The position numbers were made by a program, and so were the translations under genes. A stretch of DNA of 64,000 nt from Corydoras sp. C115 (lineage: Eukaryota > Chordata > Actinopteri > Siluriformes > Callichthyidae), in NCBI GenBank assembly GCA_019802505.1, contig JAFMOC010000787.1, positions 310,001 to 374,000 on the forward strand, given 5' to 3'. Positions 44,385-54,959 of this stretch are shown here, piece by piece; the first letter of the stretch is position 1, and each line of letters begins with the position of its first letter. Below the pieces are notes generated by a model. It saw only the letters and a program-made list of their open reading frames with translations, did no database searches and was not told where the DNA came from.

Positions 44385-44761
44385 GTAAACTATTAGCCAT
44401 ATTAATTTATCATTTTAATGTAAAGGACTATTTTTTCATTATGAATATGCTATAAAACCACCTATTTAAATTATTAAAGTATTTAAACCATTAAAGTTTA
44501 AAATCAGAAAATAAAATCAGATCACTGCAGAAAAATCACCCTTAAAGAAGCTTTTGATCTGTGGAATTTTACATAAAACGTTATACATCATATTTTATTG
44601 GTTTTAGTTTAATGTTTAAAGAAAAGTTTGTTGTGAGCTCTGTTTCTGTGTAGAATACATAATTAAACTTAATTACACTAATAACTGTGAAACTCTGATT
44701 AAAAATGTAAACACTAATAAAGTCACATCAAACCTTTTATTGATTAATGATTAAATATTTT

Positions 44762-44940
44762 GGGGTGGCATGGTGGCTTGGTTAGTACGTTCATCGCCTA
44801 GTGCTGGTGATTCAGGTTCGAATCCTAGTTTAGGTGGAGTTTCCATGTTCTCCCCATGCTCGCATAGTTGGTTTCCTCCCAGTCCAGAAACATGGATTCA
44901 ATGTAAATTGAATGATCTAAATTGCCCCATATAGAGTGCA

Positions 44941-45010
<70 letters not shown>

Positions 45011-45125
45011 TGAGTGTGTCCACCGATAGATTGGCACCCTGTCCTGGCCAGCGCCCAAAACTTTCTCCTATGGATGGGTATGAGAACCCCCCCCATGACC
45101 CTAGTAGAGGATTAAGTGGAAGATC
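44762..45125 (+). mobile_element. SINE, left member of an inverted pair
   Basis: Mermaid/DANA-like SINE with box B (GGTTCGAATCC at about 44815) and a long (GT)n at 44942-45007. It ends against an oppositely oriented copy. Confidence 0.82.
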
Positions 45126-45428
45126 CATTATCCTCTACTGTGTGTGTGTGTGTGTGTGTGGGGGGGGGGGGTTTCCCCATGCCCATCCAGGGGAGAACGT
45201 TTTGGGCGCTGGGCAAATACACTCAGGACAGGGTGCCAATCCATCGCTGGGCACACACTCACACACACAAACACACTCTATATGGGGTAATTTGGAGAAT
45301 TCACTTGACCTTAATCCATGTTTTTGGACTGTGGAGGACATGGAAACTCCACCCAGATTGGGATTCGAACCAGGAATCCCTAGTGCTGAGAGTCAAACGT
45401 GCTAACCATTAAGCCCCCGTGCTGCCCT
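45126..45428 (-). mobile_element. SINE, right member of an inverted pair
   Basis: The same family on the opposite strand; minus-strand head gggcagcacgggggcttaatg at 45428. Includes (GT)n and poly-G at 45140-45171. With the preceding copy it forms an inverted repeat of about 300-bp arms inside an intron of the Ig-TM-LRR gene. Confidence 0.82.
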
Positions 45429-45668
45429 TAAGAGGAAAATGATGAACAAAATCACTAATTAAACATTTCAGATGATAGTTTTATTTGGATAAAGTTCCTG
45501 CTGGATCTTTCTGACAGTGTGTGTGTGTGTGTTTCAGTAACAGCTGCTTCTGTTGTCTGTCTGTTACTGTTAGCAAGTTTTGCTTCATCTGCTAATCTGG
45601 ATTTCGTGTTAGCATGTCAGTGTGTTAGAAACATTGTTAACTTTATTATTAATATTATTAACAAATCA

Positions 45669-46023
45669 GGCGGCACGGTGGCTTAGTGGTTAGCACCTCT
45701 CAGCACTAGGGATTCCCGGTTCGAATCCCCATCTGGGTGGAGTTTCCATATTCTCCCCGTGTCTGTGTGGGTTTCCTCCAGGTTCTCCGGTTTTCTCCCA
45801 CAGTCCAAAAACATGGATCAAGTCAATTGAGTTCTCCAAATTGCCCCATATAGAGTGTGTATGTGTGCGTGTCTGTGTGAGTGAGTGTGTGCCCAGCGAT
45901 AGATTGGCGCCCTGTCCTGGGTGTATCTGCCCAGCGCCCGAAACGTTCTCCCCTGGATAGGCATGGGGAACCCCACCGCGACCCTAATAGAGGATAAAGC
46001 GGAAGATAATGAATGAATGAATG
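45669..46023 (+). mobile_element. Mermaid/DANA-like SINE with 12-bp duplication
   Basis: Head caggcggcacggtggctta, box B GGTTCGAATCC, tail (atga)n. Perfect duplication attaacaaatca at 45657-45668 and 46024-46035. Confidence 0.9.
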
Positions 46024-46140
46024 ATTAACAAATCATTATTTTATTCTTGATATAGTGAAATAGTAATAGAGTCTATTTGTTAGAGAAATATTTGTATTTT
46101 TAAATGTTAATGTTTATATTGTTTATTGTTTTTATTTCAG

Positions 46141-46173
46141 TGAAACGACTGAGAGAAGCTGATGCTGAAAAAG
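46141..46173 (+). CDS. 11-residue cytoplasmic exon 1 (locus 2)
   Basis: A 33-bp phase 1-1 exon; acceptor ttgtttttatttcag, donor gtaaat. It encodes VKRLREADAEK, a charged helix directly after the membrane span. Butyrophilin genes carry very short exons here encoding juxtamembrane coiled segments. Its sequence and flanking gaaaaaggtaaattca are echoed by the exon at 48066, so the two are duplicates. Confidence 0.68.
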
Positions 46174-47053
46174 GTAAATTCAATCTTAATTCTGTAAATA
46201 TTAGTTTAATAAACATTACAAGAATAATGTTACTGAAAAGGGGGCACTAGGGGCCACAAAACCTGCAACTTTACACAGTGCAGTACAGATGAACTACATT
46301 TACATAGATGAACTACAGGTTCTATGGGTCAGTCAGTGCTGAGTGGTACAGGTGTAGCTCCTTCAGCGCTGGATCTTCAACTGTCAGGATCACTCTTCAA
46401 ATTTGGCCTAGTTGATATTCTATGGGAAAAAATTTCAAAGGGGTGTAACTCATTGAGCCACAAATCTGAAACTCTCAGTGATTTGTCAATACATGCACCA
46501 GCTGAAACCTTTCTGTTTAGTTTCTATCACTCTTAAAAATTGCTTAGCTCCTCCTCTAGGACCTACTACAGGAACTTGGACAGCATCCGGTTTTCCATAA
46601 AACTGGCTCTCTATTAGAAATGCATTGAAGGAGAGAGAGCACCAATGACATCACCACAGCCTGTGCAGCTATTATGGGATATGCCCTGATCACTTGGATA
46701 CGCCCATTTCACCCATTTACTTCCATTCATTTGTTTAACAGTTTAAGTTATCAATGCTGTTTCAATTCTAAATTGTCTGTCCTAGTGAGATGACCTTGGC
46801 TTATCCAAAATATTTATGTACACACCCGAAGACACATTTTTGGTCCCATTCACTTGCATTTATTTCTCTACAGTTTAAGATATCAACGGCATTCCAACTC
46901 TGAATCATCTGTCTTATTGAGGTGACCCTGGTTTGTAATAAAGTTGTCCCATTTACTTACAGTAATTTCTAAATAGTTTGAAATATCAATGCTATTCTAA
47001 ATATAAACTGACCTGACCACCGATGTGACCTTTTTTTTTACACTGTGTCTCCT

Positions 47054-47054
<1 letters not shown>
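46174..47054. other. Intron, nothing recognised
   Basis: Repeated short phrases (cccatt-acttcattca, agtttaagatatcaa) near 46720-46990 suggest an old tandem duplication. No coding motif seen. Confidence 0.35.
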
Positions 47055-47093
<39 letters not shown>

Positions 47094-47109
47094 CGAGTGT
47101 GATTGCATC

Positions 47110-47184
<75 letters not shown>

Positions 47185-47254
47185 CACAATGCAATGACAC
47201 TCGCATTTTCATCAGGAAAATCGCCCTTTCCCATAGTATATTGTTATATACTGA

Positions 47255-47322
<68 letters not shown>
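47055..47322. repeat. (TA)n microsatellites flanking a solo LTR, left side
   Basis: TA runs at 47057-47089, 47113-47180 and 47256-47322, with an inverted phrase (aatgcgagtgtgattgcat at 47091 against aatgcaatgacactcgcatt at 47188) between them. Confidence 0.9.
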
Positions 47323-47326
<4 letters not shown>

Positions 47327-47786
47327 ACGATCGGGCGCGCTATCCGTACGAATGCGGCACAGCGGTGTGGTGTGGTTGCAGGAAGCGAGCCAGGCGACCA
47401 GGTAAGCAAACAAATAGCTGTTTAATCGCTGAAGGCATGGCGAGATGTGTCGGAAGCAAAACCCATATACAAAATAACAAAACAGCGGGAACGCTGCTGA
47501 AGGCACGGCGAGAAGTGCCGGGAGCAAAGCATATACAAAACAATAAACCAAACCAAACACCCGATCGTAGCACTTAAGCGTACATACACTACGACGTGTG
47601 CCAACACCCGCAAATGCTGGCCTGCTGACACACGGCGCATGCACGCTTCAAGTGCAGTCAGCAGGCCACATGTGATCAGGTAGGAGCCAATCCCTGCTCA
47701 AGGGGATGGGCCCTACCTACGGGTGCCCTAAACGACCAAACCTGAAGCACGGGAGACAGGGGGGAGTGGCCCAGCCATCCCAACCT

Positions 47787-47790
<4 letters not shown>
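47323..47790 (-). mobile_element. Solo LTR embedded in (TA)n
   Basis: On the minus strand it starts TGTCAGGTTGGGATGGCTGG and ends CCCGATCGTGAC. It shares gtaggtagggcccatcccc, gattggctcctacctgatca and cttacctggtcgcctggct with the LTRs at 37508 and 59770. TA repeats directly abut both ends, so any TA-rich target duplication is unreadable. Confidence 0.75.

Positions 47791-47871
<81 letters not shown>
47791..47871. repeat. (TA)n microsatellite, right side
   Basis: About 80 bp of pure TA repeat directly after the solo LTR. Confidence 0.92.
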
Positions 47872-47874
<3 letters not shown>

Positions 47875-48065
47875 TATTACAGAGTGTGATGAGTTCAGAC
47901 AATGTATCTCAATGTGGTTATTATAGGAAGTTAATCAAATAACAGTATTTTACAAAATTAATTAAAATAATTGTCATTTAAGTTTAAATAAAAGTCCTGA
48001 TTCTAACTTAAACCTAATTGTTGATGAAATATCTGTTGTTAATATTTTCATTCTTTATATTATAG

Positions 48066-48098
48066 TGAGCAGATGGAGAGAAGATGAGGCTGAAAAAG
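48066..48098 (+). CDS. 11-residue cytoplasmic exon 2 (locus 2)
   Basis: A 33-bp phase 1-1 exon; acceptor ctttatattatag, donor gtaaat. It encodes VSRWREDEAEK, similar to VKRLREADAEK from 46141. Being symmetrical, either or both could be skipped without frame change. The next phase-compatible coding exon is at 52312. Confidence 0.65.
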
Positions 48099-48261
48099 GT
48101 AAATTCAGAAAAACAAGTTACAACGCACTGACAGCATATATGAACTCAGAACACATGTGACACATGCTCAGCAATCGCACTAGGTTCCCACTCAGCACAT
48201 GCGGGTGACACACACATACACACGGATGGGGTCATACTTTTAGAGGGGCTCAGAGGGGGTC

Positions 48262-48390
<129 letters not shown>

Positions 48391-48440
48391 ACAGACAAAA
48401 TGTATGATAAAAATATATAGGGTATGAAAAAATGTATAGG

Positions 48441-48600
48441 CCGCACTGGCATGGTGGCTTAGTGGTTAACACGTTTACCTCTGAATGCTGGGGATTCCTG
48501 GTTCGAATCCCAATCTCGGTGGAGCATGTTCTCCCTGTGTCCGTGTGGGTTTCCTCTGGGTTCTCCGGTTTCCTCCCACAGTCCAAAAGCATGGATCAAT
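48441..48600 (+). mobile_element. Truncated SINE (5' half)
   Basis: Head ctggcatggtggcttagtgg and box B GGTTCGAATCC are present. Similarity stops at ccaaaagcatggatcaa (48600), losing the 3' half. Confidence 0.82.
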
Positions 48601-48692
48601 TATCTGAAGAAAACAACTTCACTGACAGAACACTACAATTTAAGAATTGTGTTCAGCTTCTTATGAAAGGCAGAAGGTGGCAAGTCAAATCC

Positions 48693-49200
48693 TTATAGTA
48701 CACGGCAAAACCTAAATAGTCTTTCATGTGTAATGAAAGCAGTCAGGTCACGACTTTCCTCATGTAAAGGCAAGCGGCAAAATTTTGATGTGCAGGTGTG
48801 ACAGTCTGAGACACTTCCCTTTGTTCCCAAAAACATGGATGTGGATGTAGGAGCAGTAGCCATTACAGGAACAGAGATCATCGGAGTGACAGACTGTAGA
48901 GTAGATCCCTTAAAGCTCAAGCTCAGACCATTAATCAAGTCCATGTCAAGTAGCGCGGTACCAGATTCCACGATATAGAAGGAAGTTCGGTATGTTGTGC
49001 TATCCACAGCAGAAGCTGTTTCGGCACGATGCGTGATGCACAGGGTGAGCAGAGGAAGGATGGGCAGAAGACACAGCAGGACAAGAAGCAGACGATTTTG
49101 CAGACGGAAGATTTTTGCATCTGATCCCGCTGCAGCTGTAGTAGCGGACACAGCTTGCACAGGTGCTGTATGATCACCAGCAATACATTTAGCTTGTTTA
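48693..49200 (-). mobile_element. Probable Ty3/gypsy pol fragment
   Basis: The minus-strand frame 49160-48693 (155 codons) ends with KFCRLPLHEESRDLTAFITH and LFRFCR, matching the RT palm segment of Ty3/gypsy elements (QLPLHEESRDLTAFIT-H-x-G-LFRF). The upstream part of the frame (IFRLQNRLLLVLLCLLPILP) is unrecognised and is probably not the natural continuation. Start and end are abrupt. Not a host gene. Confidence 0.55.
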
Positions 49201-50290
49201 TTTGCAGCTTCGATCTGTGTAGTGTTGGAATTTATTAAACATAAAAATACATTGTATTCATTTATTCTAACTGTTTGAAAGTATGTAATCTATGTGTTGT
49301 AATAGTTCAAATGAACATGTAAAATAGGAACAATGGGACAATGGTTTAAGACACAACTGTTGGATGTTTTGACAAGATAAAGGACTGTTATCTGGTGGGT
49401 TCAGTTTTCTGCAAACACACCCAAAAGAAGGCCAGCCCACCTAAGGAGACATGGCCACTAAAGAGGCAGAGCTCTCTCATCAATCGCGGTTGCCCACCAT
49501 TGATTTTTTTTTTCTGTACACTTGGCTGTCTATTCAGTAAATTGCATTAAAATCTATTTGGAGCAACATGCATCTCTGAGACCATTTATGGAACATCTAA
49601 CAGTAGCAAGGTTAATGGTTTTCTGCAATGTTAACTCCGCTTCGAGAAGCAATCTTTGTCTAATATGAGCATTGTTAACTTGTAGCATAAACTCACATGT
49701 AGTTGCCAAATCCGGTGCCACCTGTTCATGTTCGTAGTTACCACTTGCAAATTATCAAACAGCTTCAGCCACGTGTAAAAAAGTAACACAGGTTCTCCAG
49801 GGGTTTACAAATACGGCTTTGAAAACGGCATTGAAGCAGAAAGTTGTATTGGGTAAGAAAAACATCTACTGAAGATGTTCTGTGAGGTGTCAAAGTGAGT
49901 CTAAATATTTGGTGGTGGATAGTGTTCAAGGGTCATATACTGGAATTTCTTTTTGCTCTATAGATGTAAGAGCTGAAAATTAATCATATTCTTAGAAGGT
50001 TGTTTTTGGAATTATCTGTCTCTCTATTTTCTATTTACTGAAATGCTTATTATATTGTTTCACAATCCTCTCCAGGGTGTGTTTAACCCTATTATGTGTA
50101 CACTTTTTTCAACCACATACTGTACCTTCCTTCGCCTCTCTGTTCTGTGAACAGGCGGCCTCTTTAGCAATGACCTTTTGTGTCATGCCCTTTCTTGTGC
50201 AAGGTGTCAATGGTTGTCTTTTGGACAATTCTCAAGGCAGCATTCTTGCCCATGATTGTGTAGCCTACAGAACTAGACGGAGAGACCATT
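49201..50290. other. Non-genic, nothing recognised
   Basis: Intron-like sequence without recognisable domains. The short frame at 50077-50304 has no motif. Confidence 0.35.
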
Positions 50291-50741
50291 TGTCAGCGAC
50301 GTAGTAAGGGACTGCGCACTCACAGATCAGTGTAATGCAGTTTAATGCACAATGGTGATGTTCTCAAAAGAGAGCGGGGAAAACAAATAAAACACAAAAT
50401 ACTGTGCGACGCAAAAAACTAAAATAACCACCGGCGCGGAGCAGAGAAAAACAAACAAAACATCAAATAGGCAAACTGCGTAACCCGCGATGATGACGAT
50501 CGCCGACGCAGTAAGTCCACTGAAGAAGTGCAAAAACAAGCTGAAGTCTAATCCTGAAAAGAGATAGCACAAACAGCAAGTGAGCGTGATACGACGCGAG
50601 GAAGAAACCCAGAAACCAAGCTTATAAACACAAAAACCGGAAATGACAAAATCAAGAACATCCAGATCAAAACTCCAGTAATGGACAACAACCCGAGGAA
50701 ACCGGGCACCAGAGTGCACTACAGAGGGAGCGTGAGTGACA
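50291..50741 (-). mobile_element. Solo LTR (451 bp) with perfect 5-bp duplication
   Basis: On the minus strand it starts TGTCACTCACGC and ends TCGCTGACA. Duplication ccatt at 50286-50290 and 50742-50746. ATTAAA near 50340 is the likely polyadenylation signal. The open frame across it (50342-50875) is not a gene. Confidence 0.82.
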
Positions 50742-50746
50742 CCATT

Positions 50747-52311
50747 TAAAGGTCTTTGTAGTTGTTTAAGCTGAGTAGAGTGTGGCATGTTGGGAAATCT
50801 GAAATTTCCCCGATGAACCAATTTTGAAGGCTTCAAAATGCACAGTACAGATGATTTCAGAGTTATTCGAATCAAGCGGTTTATTTATGACAAACCGAGT
50901 CAAAGCCGTGTTCGTCCAAGACAAGCCCAAGATCGCGATCCGACTCCAGCACCACACCGGTCCCACCAAGACAGAGCCCCGAAGTCCAGTTGCTGACCAT
51001 ATTTATTGAAAAACCCTCCCTCGCTCTGCTTATTCTGAAAAAAACTTGTTGAAGGAGTTCTATCTGGGGGAGCTCGAGATAGCTCGGCTGTCCTTGAGCT
51101 TTATCCACCAGCCACCAGATGCCAGGTGCATCAAGTTTCCATGAAATATAGGCCTTGGGCAATTGTCAGCCAGATTGCCCCATCGTTATGGAATGGGGCA
51201 AATTCCTCATCGCAATATCGCTAATTCCCTGAACACAAAGTACTTACAAATCACAAATTTTTTATCCCTTCAACTCCCCCTTTTGGCGTGCCCATCAACA
51301 CGTCCATCAAATTTGCCCCATTGTGAATTTGCCCCATAAGTGGTGCTGATGTTCAAAGTCAATCGCTTACATTTATTCATCAGAGTTCTCCTACGTCAGT
51401 GTGCTGTGCATGTGAGCTCTAAAATCAGTACATGAATCTAAAAAATAAAACACTCAGATTTTTGAAACTCTAATAATATACGGTTTCATACTCTACTCGT
51501 TATCAGAGTCTCGGGGCTGTGGGTGGTTCCGCACATGTCACCGCAATGGGTGTCCGCCACTCAGGTGCCCCACACCTGCAGTGTTGTTACCACCGTCCAG
51601 CCTTCTCTCCATTTCCCCAGGTCTCCGGTCATGGCCTACAAATTTCTTATGCCCTATGTGTACTTTTAATGCTATACTAAAGCATGTGCGTGCAGTGTGT
51701 AATCTCCCCTACTAGGTTAATGTCTTAGAGGAAAAAGAGAGATAGGAAAATGAGAAAGAAAATAAATTCATAAATGGAAACAAGATGTGATCTTGCGCAT
51801 TGTTTAAGCATAACAGATTTCTTGTCTATCTGGCTCCTCATCGCCAGAGCCCAATTTAACCGTCCGCAGCACCACGGTGTTAAATATGTGATCTAGTTAA
51901 CAGAATTCTCAGACGTGGTACCCACAGGTTACCAGTATAGCAACGAACACAGCAATAGACATGAAGAGTGATGTGATTAACTCCTGACAAACTTATTATT
52001 CATCCATGGTTCCAGGTAGAGTAGAGTGTGGCACCAGGTGCCAAACATTATTCTTTTTGCACAATATTCTAATTCTCTGAGGTACTGATTTGAGATTTCC
52101 ATTATCTGTCATTTATAATCATCAAATTAAAATAAATATACATTTGAAATATATCAGTCTGTGTGTAAAAATTAATATAATATACAAGTTTCACTTTTTG
52201 AATGTAATTACTGAAATAAGTTAAATTTGTGATATTCTAATTTTATGACCAGCACCTATATGTGTTATCTTTTTTGGTTCACTGTATAAATGAGTTTTTA
52301 CTTCTCTGTAG
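50747..52311. other. Intron before the NLR-like exon, nothing recognised
   Basis: No repeat family or coding domain identified. Importantly, no NACHT-coding frame is present: such an exon would be an open stretch of well over 1 kb, and none exists on either strand. Confidence 0.5.
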
Positions 52312-52519
52312 TGACACAAGTTCTAACCTACGTAAAAGAGAGACATGGTAATGATCGTCTGGATATGATCAATCTCTCTTCACCTCAGTGGGCGGCTCTG
52401 TCAGTCGCTTTATGTAACTCTGAAAAGGAGCTTGAGGAGTTTACACTGAGGAAATACAGACGATCACATGAAGCTCTGGAGAGACTACAGCTGGTGATCA
52501 AATCAACCAAAAAAGCTGA
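52312..52519 (+). CDS. NLR pre-LRR (helical domain end) exon joined to the Ig gene (locus 2)
   Basis: A 208-bp exon; acceptor cacttctctgtag-type (ttctctgtag), donor gtaagt. It enters in phase 1, as required by the 33-bp exons, and leaves in phase 2, as required by the LRR exons, so it is the adaptor between the two exon sets. The translation (DRLDMINLSSPQWAALSVAL, EKELEEFTLRKYRRSHEALE, RLQLVIKSTKKAE) matches the segment that ends the helical domain of fish NLRC3-like proteins immediately before the LRRs (there typically LSPAQWSAL… EELEVFDLKKY… LLRLLPVVK). Splicing to 54276 gives AELSCCSLSGESC, the normal NLR junction. In NLRs this segment follows NACHT; here NACHT is absent. Confidence 0.75.
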
Positions 52520-53229
52520 GTAAGTATTTAAATGTTGTAACTGTTTTATTAAAATACATGGAAACTCCACCCAGATTGGAATTTGAAACTGGATCCCCAG
52601 GCATTTAACATTTAAATTAATGAAATTATTTTAAAATAAAATAATTAAATAAATAAAAGATAGAAATAAAAAAAATATATAAGACACTGTTTTAAAGCTT
52701 TAAAGGTTCCTCAAAAACATCTGGAACATCTTATTAGTAGATGGGATTTGAAAGATTGAAGGTTCCTGACAGAACCCTGTGTTTTATTTCTTTTGTAGTA
52801 AAACTATAGTATATGGAATATGTATCTGTAGGTTCCACTTTTCAGCTTGAGCCTACAGGGCTGCTTATTTATTTTATTTAGAATTTCAGTAAGCTAAACA
52901 TTTCCAGATGTGTACTTTTCTGTAAAGAGCAGGGGCGCCCACATATTTAATTTTTCTTAAGTTTCATTGATGAGATCAAGTTCAGAATACTTAGTTTATT
53001 TATTATTAATGATTATAAAAAAGCTCGTTCCGGTCCATAAATCTGATTGGCTTAGCCGCTTGTCCAGCTGTGACATTATTGATAATAACTCACACCTCTG
53101 AGTGATATACAATTGAGTAATATTGATATACAATACATACATTATATACAATACATTAGTTTCCCGTTTCCTGTTACATTATTCTTTTAATAAACTGCAT
53201 TCTGTCAAATAAAATATATTAAAGCAAAA
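52520..53229. other. Intron, nothing recognised
   Basis: AT-rich sequence without recognisable motif. Confidence 0.35.
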
Positions 53230-54070
53230 ACACAGAGACACCCTCAAACAATATAAACATACACTCAGAACCAAAAGAAGCTCAGTGTACCCAAAACCAA
53301 CTAACAGCCATCGAACAACCAATCAATACACATCAATTCTGGGACAAACTTAAACAAAAAGATAATGAAGAATTAGCTATTCAGTATGGGGCAACCTGGA
53401 CAACCCATTTCCAATCACTCTTTAAAACTACAGACTTAAATCCAAATTCTGAATAAAATCAAATCAAAACAAAATTTGAAAAACTGGAACGAGCTGTAAT
53501 TAGAAAAATGAAATCAAGGAAATTCTCAGAACCCAACGGAATCCTGAATGAAATGATTAAACACTGCAGCTCCAACCAAGGTCTTATAACACCAATCTAT
53601 AAAAGTGGAGATCAATTCTATCCTAATAATCATTGGGGCATCTGTGTGAGCAGTAATCAGAGGAAGTTATTCTGTAATCTCATCAACTCAGGATTTTTAA
53701 ACTTCCTTACTCAGGACACAACGTCCTGAGTAAGGACAGCAGATTATCTGAGCTGACGATCAGAGCTTAAATGACAAATAGAACCTATGACCTCACCATA
53801 GAAACGAGGTGCCTCGCCCGGTCCTGGTTCCCTCGAGAGGAGAGACTGTGTCATCACTGCCCTCTCAGCACAGTAGAGATGGAGCTGCACCTCCTCACTC
53901 AGTGTAACAGATACCAGCACATCCGCTCTCAATTCATCCCAAATTTAATAACATCATCCACCACTTCACCTCCACAGGTACATAGAGCAGCCTTCTATAC
54001 ACACACATTGTAATTTATATTTTGAAACTTTAATTTAACAATACCAATTTCATTGTTTGCCATTAAAGCT
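53230..54070 (+). mobile_element. LINE fragment lacking its RT core
   Basis: 53340-53735 encode the linker and first RT block (ELAIQYGATWTTHFQSLFKT, GLITPIYKSGDQFYPNN). 53771-53960 encode the C-terminal CCHC-like region (RLCHHCPLSTVEMELHLLTQ). The RT core between them is missing. Same family as the cassette fragments at 7290 and 14225, and likewise adjacent to an LRR exon. Confidence 0.7.
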
Positions 54071-54105
54071 TAAAGCTTTTTTTGAGTGTGTGCGAGAGAG
54101 CCAGA

Positions 54106-54163
<58 letters not shown>

Positions 54164-54275
54164 GAGTGTGTGTAACAGTGAGTATGTAAGAGAGAGACCA
54201 TGTGTGTGAGAGATAGAGACAGTGTGTGTGTGTGTGTGATGTTGTAGTTCTGATGTTTCATTATTTCTCTCTCAG

Positions 54276-54449
54276 GTTGAGTTGTTGTTCTCTATCAGGT
54301 GAAAGTTGTTCAGTTCTATCTTCAGTTCTCAGTTCTGGTTCCTGCAGTCTGATAGAACTGGAATTGAGTGACAATGACCTGCAAGATTCAGGAGTGAAGT
54401 CTCTCTGTACTTCACTGACACAACCAGAGTGTAAACTGAAGATACTAAG
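54276..54449 (+). CDS. NLR-type LRR exon (locus 2, first)
   Basis: A 174-bp phase 2-2 exon; acceptor ttctctctcag, donor gtaaca. Starts LSCCSLSGESCS, ends PECKLKILR; the strand segment LIELELSDNDLQDSG is distinct from the other copies. Two LRR units. Splices in frame after the exon at 52312 and before 62109 (R-L-R-Y junction) or directly to 62579. Predicted to be cytoplasmic as part of the Ig-TM-LRR protein, or part of an NLR if the gene model is wrong. Confidence 0.82.
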
Positions 54450-54627
54450 GTAACAACACACACACACACACACACACAAATATATACTGTACACTTTCTC
54501 TCTTACAACATACAGTATATAATACAAAAATATAATACATAATACAAAATTATATACAAATAAAATATAATACAAAAATTATAAAAAAAAGAGATACAGA
54601 GTGATGTGAACCTCAAAGACTCCTCAA

Positions 54628-54673
<46 letters not shown>

Positions 54674-54959
54674 TTTTGACTTTTAATGACACTTTATTTT
54701 ACAATCAATAAATTAATTTGCAGATACAAAATTTTATATCAATAAACAAATAAATGAATAAATATATAAATAACTACACATTTTCAGGTAAAATCAGGTG
54801 CGAAGCAGAGCTCATCATCCGTAACTGAGCACTCTGCTTCCCAGCAGCACAGCACTGATTTGAAAGCATCAAGATCATTCATACATTTACATTCATACAA
54901 GTTAAAATCAATTCAAATTCTCGATTTGACCAGTCGGCTCTAGATCTTTATAGCAGGGA
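54450..54959. repeat. Microsatellites (CA)n, (GA)n and unassigned sequence
   Basis: (CA)n at 54455-54478, (GA)n at 54630-54670. 54700-54955 is AT-rich with no assignment. Confidence 0.6.

Noticed and set aside
47103..47577. Tyr-Ile repeat frames.
   Set aside because: Translation of (TA)n microsatellite and a solo LTR.
48693..49160. 155-codon minus-strand frame as a host transmembrane protein.
   Set aside because: Its end matches gypsy RT (LPLHEESRDLTAFITH); the hydrophobic part has no support.
50342..50875. 177-codon minus-strand frame with hydrophobic stretches as a membrane protein.
   Set aside because: It coincides with a solo LTR defined by TG…CA ends and a ccatt duplication.
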